A stretch of 64,000 nt of DNA, from contig NC_088308.1 in assembly GCF_910592395.1 (NCBI RefSeq), forward strand, positions 22,087,501 through 22,151,500, read 5' to 3'. Positions within the stretch are counted from its first letter, which is position 1. Every line of letters begins with the position of its first letter. The DNA is from Lineus longissimus (taxonomy: Eukaryota; Nemertea; Pilidiophora; Heteronemertea; Lineidae). The position numbers and the translations under genes were made by a program. The notes under the pieces were generated by a model. It was not told the origin of the DNA. It was given only the letters and a program-made list of their open reading frames with translations, and made no database searches. Of this stretch, positions 50,129 to 61,382 are shown in pieces.

Positions 50129-52087
50129 ATGATGTTAAGCCACACCAACAAAGTCCATGAATGGATGAAAGTCATAAAATCCCCAACACCGTACAGAATA
50201 GGCAGTTCCAGTTTATTTCTGAGGAAGAAAACAATCCTGTCCATTGTTGGTGTGTGTTTTTGCTTGCTTTTCCTGACCGTACTCAGATGGCCAGGTACCA
50301 AAGAGGAAAAATATGCCTGTGGAGTTAGACATTACAATAACACTTATCCCTTGACACATCCGATGAAAGATTTGAAAGGAATTCAATTACGCTTTGCAGT
50401 TGTCACCGATTTAGATCATGATTCCAAAGTGCAAGATGTGAAAAACAAATGGTTCAGTTATTTAAGGATGGGCTATTTGTCTCTAGTTGGTGAGAGTACA
50501 GAAATCAAGATCGAATGGGACAAAGATCCTGTCACTTTGCAGTCTTCGATTTCACAAGGTGGGCGAGGAATGGAGCTTTCAGAACTTGTTGTTTTCAATG
50601 GCAAACTTTACACAGTGGATGATCGTACCGGGATTGTTTATGAAATCTATCGCCATAAAGATGTAGTGCCTTGGGTTATACTACCTGATGGGAATGGACT
50701 TACAAACAAAGGTATGCATGAGTTGCTTTGAATTGAGTCTCGCAGCCAGATGAAAACCCTCTACTAGCTAGGCTTGGGAAGTTGATTATGTCAAAATAAA
50801 ATAATCGTTTTATCACAAAACAAATGATTTTCATCATTATTGTGTTCAATCATGACAACATTCAAAGTTTTTATTGTAGGACTAAGAGCTACATCTCAGT
50901 CTGACCTCTGCACTGCAGTGCCCTTAGATCAATTATCCATAAGTTGTGTTGAAGTATTGTTTTGTTGATTTTCATTTGTGTATGAATTTTGCCACGTTAA
51001 GAATCATTCCATTTGTGTGCAATTGATAATAGGAATTGAATAAGTAAAGACTAACCCGGTACTATTTTTCTACATAAAGGTTTTAAAGCAGAATGGACTG
51101 CTGTGAAAGATGGCAAACTCTTTGTTGGTGGGCTTGGAAAAGAATGGACTACAACCAATGGAGAGCTTGTGAATCTTCATCCCCAGTGGGTGAAGATAAT
51201 TGATCATAACGGACATGTTGAACACTCTGATTGGCATCTCAATTATAATACTCTGAGACAGGCTGCTGGCTTTCAGTATCCAGGTTGGTATAGTAACATG
51301 ATACTTGAGACCTGATTGGCATTTTAAGCAGTGTCACGTTGCAAAGTTTTGCTAAGTTTCTTAGGTACTGAAACAAACGGAAGCCTACAACAGCTGACAG
51401 ATTTAACCATAAATTACATGCCTAATTGCCAAAGTGTCTGTAATCATGGGTAAGGGCTCACTCAGTTACTGACCCTTGGGCCTTGACTCAGTGAGGGTAA
51501 AATCAGTTGCCCAATCACTATAGCTTTGGGCAAAGTCTGTGAGATAAAAGGGCTTGAGTGGGTAACTATCTTAAATGAAGAGCTAAGCTACATGTATGAA
51601 GTAACCAAAATCGTTCAGCAATGAGGCATTATTCTCAACCCGTCAGACAGGCAATGTGAATTAGAAATTTTTCATTTCTATTAATTTTTCATTTCAAATT
51701 CACTATCTTTTTGCAGGCTATATGATTCATGAATCTGCTGTTTGGAGTGATTTTCATAGAAAATGGTTCTTCCTTCCTCGCCGAGCTAGTCATGACCGTT
51801 ATGAGGAAATGGCTGATGAAAAACGGGCGACAAATCTCATGCTAATTGCTGACGAGGACTTCGAAAAAGTTGAGGTGAAACGCATTGGCCCACTGAATCC
51901 AACGCATGGATTTTCATCTTTTAAATTCATACCCTTTACAACTGATAGCATAATCATTGCACTGAAATCAGAGGAAGATAACGGACATGTTGCATCTTAT
52001 ATCATGGCATTTAATTTGGATGGTGATGTGCTGCTGCCCGAGACGAAGATTGGAAATTATAAATTTGAAGGAATTGAATTTATATAA
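50129..52087 (+). CDS. CANT1: Calcium-activated nucleotidase 1 (apyrase family)
   Basis: Three exons (50129-50711, 51080-51283, 51717-52087) join in phase 1 at both introns and give 385 aa; human CANT1 has 401. Residues about 35-54 are a single hydrophobic signal anchor after a basic stretch, so a type II membrane protein of ER/Golgi with a luminal catalytic domain. An N-glycosylation site (NNT) follows at about residue 70. Family blocks are [42 protein letters not shown]-like (here [18 protein letters not shown]), [55 protein letters not shown] and the C-terminus KFEGIEFI. The family hydrolyses UDP, GDP and UTP with calcium and supports glycosaminoglycan synthesis. Candidate AATAAA signals downstream are at 53064-53069 and 53827-53832. 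Confidence 0.96.
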
Positions 52088-55006
52088 GTCTGTTCAGGCA
52101 CTAATGCTTTATTTATTTTTTTGATGGATACTATTTATTTTTATATGGGTGTGGGAAGTGTTTGGAGTGTAGGTGTTGCTGTGTTATAGTTGCTCAGAAG
52201 ATTTTTATACATGCAGTTGTAAGTGAAATATTACTCATTTTATTTGATAAATGTGTTTTATCGGCTGGCTGATATTATAGCTTCCCTATGACTATGAACA
52301 TTTATTGGTTGGACATTACTCCCACAGGATGTAGCACTGTTCACTGCCAAAATTTTAATTGTTTGTTTTGAAGTTGTAAATATTGCGGGTGCTCTCATTT
52401 TATTGAGATAAATGTCTGTGTAAATGTTGATGGCATTATTACATACACCCAAAGGTAGAGACAGAAGACAAACAGTTTGAAGTGTAAGCACTAGCATGTA
52501 AGTGTGTAGATTTCCTTACACATACAAAGAGTGCCAACCCAAGGGGTCGCTTCCACAAATTCTCTTGTGTCAGGCGCTTCAACAAATTTCTGAACAAGGA
52601 TGTGCATGCACTACCCCTTTCTAGGAGTGACCTTCCCCCTTGGGGAGCAACCCTACTGGAACCTGATATTCTATCGGTACTGCTCGGCCTGGCATTATTT
52701 TGAGATTCAGGCATTCTCTGATAATCTACCTGTGCAGATACAATACCAGTCAGTGAAATGGCCTTGGACTGAACTATTGCAAAGGATTATTGCATACTGC
52801 CGAATGCCTTCAAGACAATGCACATTTTAATTTTAATATGTAACTAAAAATGGATGGGCCTATTTATACTAGGTGTTTTAACTACTGTTAGAAGTAGGTT
52901 GTAACTGATCGACCAGACTCATAAAATGGGTCAGGCCCCACATATTTATAGAAACATACATAATAATCTCTTGCTGTCAACTTTGTGCCGTTTCATTAGT
53001 ATTTCTAACTTGCCTTTCTATATCTGAAGATTAGTTGGTGAACATACATGTACATGCTATAATAATAAAGGTCAGATCATGCACTGCTTTGCCTGAGCAA
53101 CTGTGCAGATGATGTCATCCCAAAACAAGACACCATTTCGGATGTCAAATTCACATCATTGACGCGTGTGGCGGCCTTTTTGGTCAGTGCAACAGTGGCA
53201 ATGGTGATTTGTTGCAGTGTCAACTGAGATGTTAGGCATGCAGGTTTCGCCACACTAACGAAGAGCTACGAACAATGAGGTACGAAATATGTTAATGTAC
53301 TTAGAAAATGACTATTTTAGAAAATTTCCCCGATTAGTTGTAGTCATAGTCATACAACTACAATGTAAATGTAGAAGATGACTTGTGAGTGTTGCAATAA
53401 ATTAGCACAGGTCAGTATTCTTTTTGAGCATGGCTCTCCACGGATCATTCAAGCCGAGACCAGGTGAAATTGTCAGGTTAGAAACTGTGTTGTGGCTTGG
53501 GCCTTGTCTGGTTGAAACCCCCAAATTTCCCTCAAAATTTTCATCATCTTGTCCCCCAGAGGTGTAGAAAAATCCAACCTGTTTGCCTTTTTAACTCATT
53601 TAACAGTCCAGAATGATTGGTTGAATGATGTAACTGCACAGTCTCTATACTGGTATTTTCTCCACATATTTAATCTAGTTCTACAAAATACTCCCCCTTA
53701 TTTTTACTGTAATATAGTCATGTGATACCATACTTCTATTTTTAGCGATGTCTTGCATTCTGTTTCATAACTTTGCCTTGTCTCCTGAGTAAGTGAAGAG
53801 GTCTAGTCACTTGTGTCGTCAGTATGAATAAACATCATACAATGTAGGATCGTCTTTTAAATATATTTTGGTAAAGTTTATAAAATCTTATTGATAGTGG
53901 TGTCGGGAACAGTCAAATGCCTACTTTTATCAAGAATCAAATAAGTCAATGTACAAGCTTTTGCTGCAGTGTACTGAGGCCTAGTCGGCTTAATGAGGCC
54001 TAGTCAGCTATAATCAAATTTTTTCTTGACTGTTTGAGACAATCCCATTTCTTGAACAGTTGTACCAAAATGACCATTGGCATTATTAAGGGCAATATTA
54101 CCCAGCTGTTGGCTGCCTGCTCAGTCACCTCCTATTCTACATAAGTAGTTTTCATCGAAAAATTGCACAAAAAAAGGAAAAAATTCAAAATCTGACTGAA
54201 ATATCGCACTTTTCCAATGTTGACTCTGATTTGACTGGTGTAGCTCTCCACGCATCGACTCTTTCCACGTGGAACGGTAAGGCGTTTCCTGCTGGAGCCA
54301 GTTGCTTTAATAATAATGCCAATGGTCCTTTAAATCTCTATGATACTTAGAAGATACAAGGTCGTGATATGATAAGTCTGGACCAGATTATTGTGGGCAC
54401 CTGTCTTTTGATCGCTAGTGATTCAAAACCCTGCAGCAGCGAAAAGTTTAAAAAATGACTTGCCTGTAGTGTAAACATGTAACCTAGTTATTACTATTCT
54501 TGGGATTGCTGGTATTTCAATTGAGACGGCATGGAACCCAAATGTTATAACTAGGTCAGTGTACTTCTTGGAGGAGCTTTGAATTTCATGAAGGTTATTG
54601 TTACTTATGAAATATATCATATTTTTGCTGTGATGAAAATACTGACCTTTCTCTGAATAGAATAGAAGAAGGGTTGGATGTTGTAATTTTGTAATAAACT
54701 GTCACAAAATATACATGTAATTATTCTTGTTGTGTCGTATTTCTTCAAATGACTGACAGTTTTTTTTGGTCAACATCTCCATCCAAGGAATAGGGAAAAT
54801 GGTTGTCATAGTGGGCTTCTCAGATCCTCCCTATATGAAAGACCATGTTGGTGAGGCATCTTGCTTGACCAAGCTAATACCAGATCAGATCCTGGTGAAA
54901 GTTGCATATTCGAGAGGCAATGCACAGTAAATAGGTTCAGTGCTGCAAGATTGCCAAATTATCTCACTTCATTGGCTTACTGCTGAATAGCGAAGAAATG
55001 CCTTAA
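52088..55006. other. 3' flank of CANT1 and intergenic sequence
   Basis: No further coding exon is recognisable. The plus-strand AATAAA motifs at 53064-53069 and 53827-53832 are candidate poly(A) signals for CANT1. At about 53,240-53,400 a degraded copy of the TTTCGCAA foldback family is present (GCAGGTTTCGC, ACGAAGAGCTACGAA and AAATTTCCCCGATT), without a clear right end. Confidence 0.5.
53240..53400. mobile_element. Degraded copy of the TTTCGCAA foldback family (copy C)
   Basis: The left end GCAGGTTTCGC, the subterminal ACGAAGAGCTACGAA and the internal AAATTTCCCCGATT match copies A and B in order. The right terminal repeat is not recognisable, so the copy is truncated or strongly diverged. 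It lies downstream of CANT1 and may be part of a long 3' UTR. Confidence 0.45.
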
Positions 55007-55495
55007 TTCTGAATATTGTCTTGGGTGGCATCAACATGTACATGTATAATAACTACCACAGGAGGAGAAATTGCTATACATTTTGTCCAGAGAATGGGCC
55101 TCGTCTTGGACATAGCATACAAGTATACCCGAACATGTAATATCTGTTGGTAATGCCAATGAATGTCTCCCTTTAAGTGTGTAGACACCATGCAACTCCA
55201 ATGAACCTGATAAAGAATATAGTCTTTCAAAATCCAAGATCATATCGGCACGCATGCATGATACATTTTTGCCATTACTTCACTGGTTGACTGACAAATG
55301 ATGAAGGGAGCATTTGGAAGATGCATACATTGATTTGGCTAGCACAGCCTTCCTGATAATTGTCCTTGTGGCATCAACTGCAAGGATGGTCTCCCCAGTT
55401 GCTACCGCAGAAGGGGCAAGAGGATTTGCTAGAAATCACGTCCCGAGAATAGGCTTGCGATATCTGTCTGTAGTGCCAATGAATGTCTCCAGTTC
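55007..55495. repeat. Two diverged direct copies of a 120-150 bp sequence
   Basis: Two segments (about 55,007-55,170 and 55,350-55,490) share GTGGCATCAAC near the start, GAGAATGGGC/GAGAATAGGC in the middle and TGCCAATGAATGTCTCC at the end, in the same order and orientation, offset by about 320-345 bp. Between these anchors similarity is weak and has gaps. Minus-strand translations of both start of the block read VDAT, but frames break. The origin is unclear: an old duplication or remnants of a repeat family. Confidence 0.45.
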
Positions 55496-57604
55496 AGTCT
55501 TCCTGTCTGTAGACAAGATGCACACTACACTTGAATTTGGATGAACTCTATGAGCCAGGCACACAAAATGGGAATAAAACTTGATTACAAGTTTCGAATG
55601 TGACTTTTTATTTACAAACCTACTACAAATGCTGTTTCTGGGATAGAGAATCAAGTATTGATTAACATTTGTCCAATGATAAAGACAAAAGAGTATCTTT
55701 GATGGAACATCCACAAAACAATTTGGACGGTAGTTCAAGATACTGATAATAAATAAATATGCTATGACAAATGACCATCCGAAGCAGAAGGTCCATCCTG
55801 AAAGTTCTTTTATCTTTACCTGCACACAAATTACATCATTTCTGGATTGACTGATTATATACAATAGTCTTACTTATTAGTTTTCTGGAGTGGAGATTTG
55901 TATCAACATTGATCGTACTACAGACATGGCAAGTGAACAATTTAGTCAGGGTGTTTGGAATTAACCCTCAATGCATGAGACAAGTCTATTCATGGTGCAA
56001 AAGCATTGTAGCAAAATCGAATGAGAAAATTAAAGTTGATTCAATATATCTTCATATTTTCACAATTTGTACTTCTCCCAGGATATTTTAGAATTAGACC
56101 ATGTGCAGAAAGTATATCATGTCATGTACAGGCTGAAAAAATCTCCAAACAAAAATTTAATCAGCTGCCATTAAGATTACAAATGAAACAATACTCCGTT
56201 GATTACCAAACATCGCCATATATAAGGGGTAAATAAAATGAAAAAAAAACTGTCACCAGTAAATCTACTTTTAATAAAATCAAACCCATGAAAAATTGAA
56301 AGAACAAGAGTCGTTTTCACAGACTTCACTTTTAGATCATTTTAAGTAATTTGTAATGGTCTGTCTGGTCTCTGACCAAAATTATTTCGGGGACAATGTT
56401 GCGACTTTAGGGAGCCGAGATTCACAAGTTTTTACTAACACACAGTTACAAGACATAGTAATATTTATGGCAGTTAAATCATTTATTGTAAAACGAGTCA
56501 CAAATACTGTACGTTATTTTGCAGTTATGCCAGGTGAACGGGGGTCAAGAACAATACATAACATAACCACACTTCACAAATACCGCAACCTGTGGATGTG
56601 AATCACTACAAAAACGGAAGTTATAGGAATTCCCATCAACTTTTCATGCTAAATGGCCACTATTCAATAGGATTGTTTTAATTGAAAGAAGTCCCCTTGT
56701 GTATTATAGATTGGATGGCCCACATTGGATCAGAAGTTCCCTTCCGTCAGTCCTCTTTTTTCCCCTTGTACCAAATTTTCCAATGGAATGATATTGAACC
56801 ACAATTATTCACATCCACATTTGTTCACTTAGTCTCTTGATAAAAATTACCAGCGCATAAAACCGGATAAAATATGTTTCTTGTATACAATAAAACCAAA
56901 CTTGAGTAAAAACAAGGCAAGGTAAACACGCAGTTCATTTGATGAGCACGACTTCAACTCTGGTCTAATTGCTTCGTTCAACTGACGCCAGTTGTGCATG
57001 TGCATGTGCTGCACAAGAACCCCTCTAATTCTCCGAGAGATGACATGGATGAAAGCATAGAGCACAACATTGGCAGACGCATTAGTCTTGATAGATTTTA
57101 AGACCTTCCCAGCAGTGCACCAATGATAACACCAAGAATACAAATCCTTGATATCACCAACAATCATTACATTACAAGTTCCAAACATAACAGCTTCTTA
57201 TTTCATCATACAATAGAAACCACTACAATGATGTAAGATCATAAACTTTGTCTTGAAATTTAGTCTTTCTGATTTTCCCCTTCCCAGAGTTTCAAACCAG
57301 TGAATACCGAGCAAGTCACAAATTTTGAAACATAACACTGCTTTCCGTCCATCAAACAGTAACTGAACACTGTAATGCTGAAGAACGGACTATAAGATCT
57401 CTTTCCCTGCAGTTTCAAGGCACCCAGCAAGTTAATGAATAAAATTCAATATGGCTATGATGACATTAGAATATTGTGGCAATTTACAGTCATGTAGTTA
57501 AGCAATATCGTGGCATCTGCGTTGGTCTCCTTCTTGTATGATGACAACCTCCTTGAATTCTCCAGAAATGGGAAGTAAACTTTTATCTACACCTGACAAC
57601 TGAG
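55496..57604. other. Intergenic, includes 3' flank of ALYREF
   Basis: ALYREF reads leftward and stops at 57605. A minus-strand AATAAA lies at about 56,478-56,483 and a weaker one near 55,610; either could end the transcript. No coding exon is recognised. The 142-codon minus frame at 55436-55864 has no domain, and its end overlaps the second duplicated segment. Confidence 0.45.
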
Positions 57605-60600
57605 TTATTCTACTTCCATCTGAAAAACAAGAACAACAATATTTACTATCTGTCACTATCATAACTGAAAGACCTCATTATTTTACTGCATCAAACAGTT
57701 GCATCAAAGCCAAAAGTAACACAAAATCAACCAACATTTCTTAAATATTGCTCCGGGAATTATCGGTAGTTCAAATAATTCATCAAGGGTAAATTGTGAA
57801 GCTGACTGCCATCTAGTCTCACCCTCAGTATGGCAGACCCACACTCCAGAGCAACAAGACATGGACCCACCTTGGAATTATAAGCATCTAATTGTGCATC
57901 TAACTCTTCTGCTGTTAACTGTTTTTTCTGTCCGCCCCGTCCTCTTCCACCACCTCGACCGCCCCGTCCCCGGCCACGTCCTCCACGACCACCTCCTCCA
58001 CTGGCACTCGCACTTCTGAAATAATTATATTAAATAAATTAAATATCTTATTAGACTACAAGTTAAACGGAAACTTCTATGGTACACTCGTCTCATGTAT
58101 TCTAAATCAATTGTAGCCCACTAGATTTCATTTTAAAACTTGTGCCACATCTAAAAAACAGCTTCACTAAAACTAGCTCACAGTGGTGAAAGACATTCCG
58201 ACTCGGACCAAGTAGGACACACTCTGATCATTTCACTTCATGAAGGAACGAAAAGTTCATGCAATCATTACCAGTGGTACGATACGTACCTTGTCCTCTG
58301 AAAACCTGAACTAGCACCACCACCAAATGCAGCGCCTCCACTTGTCCGTCGCTGTGGTGCGGCGGCCTCAACTGCGCCTACTAGCTGTATTGACATGGGG
58401 CGACCTGAAGAACAAAAGAAGTGAACAAGCCAATAAGACTACATCTCCTTGGACCCAGTGCAGTCCATTAACCCTTAAACCGCCAGAGGCGACGATTGTC
58501 GACATAAGGGGGAAAGCGCCAGAGGCGACGATCGTCGACAGCAGACGTTTAGTTCCACCTGTCTGCTAAGAGATGGCAGTGAGTGTGCATGTACGCTCTT
58601 TGGTACTTCGACAGTGATGCTTAGCACAAAATGGCATCGAACAAATTTCAAGTTTCTATACAAGCTTTTGAGTATTTTATCAAAAACTTGAAGCCCCATT
58701 TTCGCGGGAATGACGTCATCAGGAGTAATTAGCGCTGCTACGACTAATTAGACGGATGCTTCGACCAGGAATCGGATGGAAACGATGTATTTAGACCCAG
58801 ACTTCATATTAAAATACCAAGGGAGGTATAAAAAGCTGATGGAGGTATGTTCTGGCCATATTTTTGTTGATTATGGGTATTTGCACTAATTAACCCCTAA
58901 TTAGTAAATTTTGGCGGGAAATGTCACAAAAATCGACGGGAATTACCATTTGTATAAAATCATCAGTACATTCCATAGTGTTTGTAACAAAAATAACGTT
59001 GTTATTAATCATTTTCAAAAATGCTCGGTTAATTCGGCGCTCAGGGGTAATATGATTTTGTTAATTCGGCGCTTTAAGGGTTAATCAGTTGAAGTTGCCT
59101 CGTATTAACATATGACCTAAAATTCACAACGGAAGGAAGAGTCCTTGGAACTGGTTCAGCACAACACCGGAAAATAATCTGGCGGTTAAATTTCAGAAGT
59201 AGGTAAATGAAAGACAACCAAGTTCGGAAGACGTGATATTTTCCACTTGGAGATTTGGTCAAACAAGATGACAAATTGCAGTAGTTGAAACTATGGATGA
59301 TAGCTGGAATTCCGTTTACAATCCCAATTGGACAGTGGGATGCATCATCTAGCATGCCTGCCCTTAAATTCTCCTCATCACTTGACATGTTGCAGGTCAT
59401 CAGTCCAACTGTAACGGCCCAACTGAAATCTGCATAAAAAAAACCTCCCTGAATCAAGAAACTTTGTGTCCAGATGAAAATAAAATGACGGGGGAAAAGA
59501 TTATTTGATTAGAATATCGAATCATGTCATTCGAGTGCAATCTGGGGGGAAATTGGGTTCAAATATTCTAGTCTTCTTCCCTGGTACAAGTTCAACACTT
59601 TGGACTGGATTCCCTCCCTAAAGTCTATAAATGACTCTCCCGTCAAGATTCTTTCCAAAGCATTCAAATGCACACAGCACATTTAGTATGAACTTACCTC
59701 GGCTACTGTTGACGTTGGGCGCCTCTACACACTCACAGGTCACAGGGTGATCAGCAGGGTGATAGAGTACGGTACCTAACCACAACTTGCAGACCAAGTG
59801 GAAGGGAACATCTAGGAAAATTGAACCAAACCTGCCAGGGTTGCACGTGAACCTTACATGCTCACGTAACCATTTGCTTACCATCAAGCGGTACATTATT
59901 ATATTGTTTCATGGCCCTTAAAGCGTCAGAACGCTTTTCAAATTCGACATCAGCTGTACCAAGCGATCTTCCTGACCGATCGTAGTGCACGGCTGCCTTT
60001 TTCATGGGACCAAATTCTGCAAATAGTTCCTGAAATAGGAAAGAATAAGTGTCAGAACACAAGCATCCAAAGACCTGTGAGCTCAAATTTATATTTCCTT
60101 CTTCTAGATACTGAATATGTTGCATGATGACTCAGTATAAGTCATATACTTAGATTTTAGTGAGGAAGTTTGGCCAATAATCTGGAACGAGAGGCATCGC
60201 CTATAAACTTGACTCTAGGCTGCCTGAAGAAGCATGAAGAAATGATGTTTTTTAAAGTACAAACCTTGACATCATGGTCACTGACACCAAAATCAAGATT
60301 GGAAACATGAAGTTTCCCATCACGTCCACCGCCTGTGGTTCTGAAGCCACCACCACCAAGACCACGTCTCTTCACTGGGCTGTTTCCGTTGCCTCCCTCA
60401 TACATATCATGCTGCCACTGGTCATCTGGGACTTGTCTGGTCTGAAAAAGAGACAAAATAGTTTGTACACAACGAACAATGGAATGAATATGAACCATAA
60501 ACTGAATCAAAGACATAACCGGCTAAATTAAACAACAGAGAAATCGAAGACTCACTCTGGCAAAACTTCCTCCACGGCCGCCTCTTGTTCTCTTCTGGAC

Positions 60601-60771
60601 ACCGCCTCGAGATACACCGCCAAGGCCACCGCCTCGTCGGCCACCACCACGTCGACTGACGCTGCCTCTGCCGCGAGCTCCACCGGCACCTCGACCGGCA
60701 CCGCGGCCGCCCTTTCCCCTTCGATTTTGCTTGATGATGTCATCTAAACTCATATCTATTTTGTCAACCAT
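57605..60771 (-). CDS. ALYREF: ALYREF/THOC4 mRNA export adaptor
   Basis: There are six exons: 60771-60556, 60441-60265, 60029-59882, 58404-58290, 58015-57871 and 57619-57605. All have GT-AG borders and agreeing phases (0, 0, 1, 2, 0), giving 271 aa (human about 257-264). Order of parts: an N-terminal UAP56-binding motif DMSLDDIIK, an Arg/Gly-rich arm, the RNA recognition motif from about residue 114 ([13 protein letters not shown] as RNP2; [11 protein letters not shown] as RNP1), a short GRPMSIQLV end to the domain, a second Arg/Gly-rich region, and the C-terminal UAP56-binding motif [12 protein letters not shown] before MEVE. The last exon codes for only four residues. The family links the TREX complex and UAP56 to the NXF1 export receptor in the nucleus. 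The third intron (about 1.5 kb) carries a TTAA-flanked element. It starts head-to-head with the RGS gene. Confidence 0.97.
58472..59080. mobile_element. Non-autonomous piggyBac-like element (MITE) in ALYREF intron 3
   Basis: The 609-bp segment starts CCCTTAAACCGCC and ends GGCGCTTTAAGGG, a 13-bp terminal inverted repeat with one mismatch. It is flanked on both sides by TTAA (58468-58471 and 59081-59084), the exact target duplication made by piggyBac transposases; piggyBac ends also typically begin with CCC. Near the left end a 24-26 bp sequence (CGCCAGAGGCGACGAT.GTCGACA) is directly repeated, each with the palindromic core CGACGATCGTCG or a one-base variant. Near the right end ATTCGGCGCT is repeated. 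No transposase frame is present, so movement would need a transposase in trans. Confidence 0.85.
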
Positions 60772-61382
60772 TTTCTATGCTTTCCGTTCTATCAGTCTAA
60801 GGATAAGTAGGTGAATTTGAGATCTGCAAGTCGGTAAATTCGGGCTTTTATGCGAGCTTTCAAAACAAAAGTTCGCAGTTCGGGTTGAAATCGGGGAAAA
60901 TGGCGAAAATGCACGCGCCCGACTGATCCTCTGAATGCCGTGTACTGTTGTGAGCAAATGGATATGACACCAAAATATATAGAGAAAAGAACTAACACCA
61001 GTTTGATAAAGGGTGTTGGGTAATTAGTCCAAACTGCTAATTAGCGATTAAATCCTGCACGGGCGTATGAAAACAAATAAACAAGCTGGTTTTTAAATCA
61101 AATCTATTAATTGATGTGCACAAATTGTGCTGATCGTGAAATCTAAATTGGGCGAACTTTGGCTCAATATTCTAATGTATTTTACCGTGGTTTGAGTGGT
61201 TGTTCGGGTGATCTAAATAATTTTGACGTCAATATGAATAACTCATGAGGATTGCGAGGAAGCAATCAAGGGATTTTGTGGACAGAATTCGGGCCTGTTT
61301 TCATGCTCTTGCCCTAATTTGGTCATGTTTACATTTCGTATGCTTCATTGATTCTTTAATGATGGTGTAAACTACGGCAAGT
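60772..61382. promoter_or_regulatory. Shared divergent promoter region, ALYREF / RGS
   Basis: 611 bp separate the start codons of ALYREF (minus) and the R7 RGS gene (plus). Both leaders and promoters should lie here, unless RGS has an upstream non-coding exon. I found no clear TATA box for either direction. Confidence 0.55.

Noticed and set aside
52439-52714. 91-codon minus frame downstream of CANT1
   Set aside because: It has no domain and lies antisense to the likely CANT1 3' UTR.
58475-58699. 74-codon minus frame within ALYREF intron 3
   Set aside because: It lies within the piggyBac-like MITE and its C-terminal repeats come from the directly repeated subterminal sequence; it is not an exon of ALYREF.
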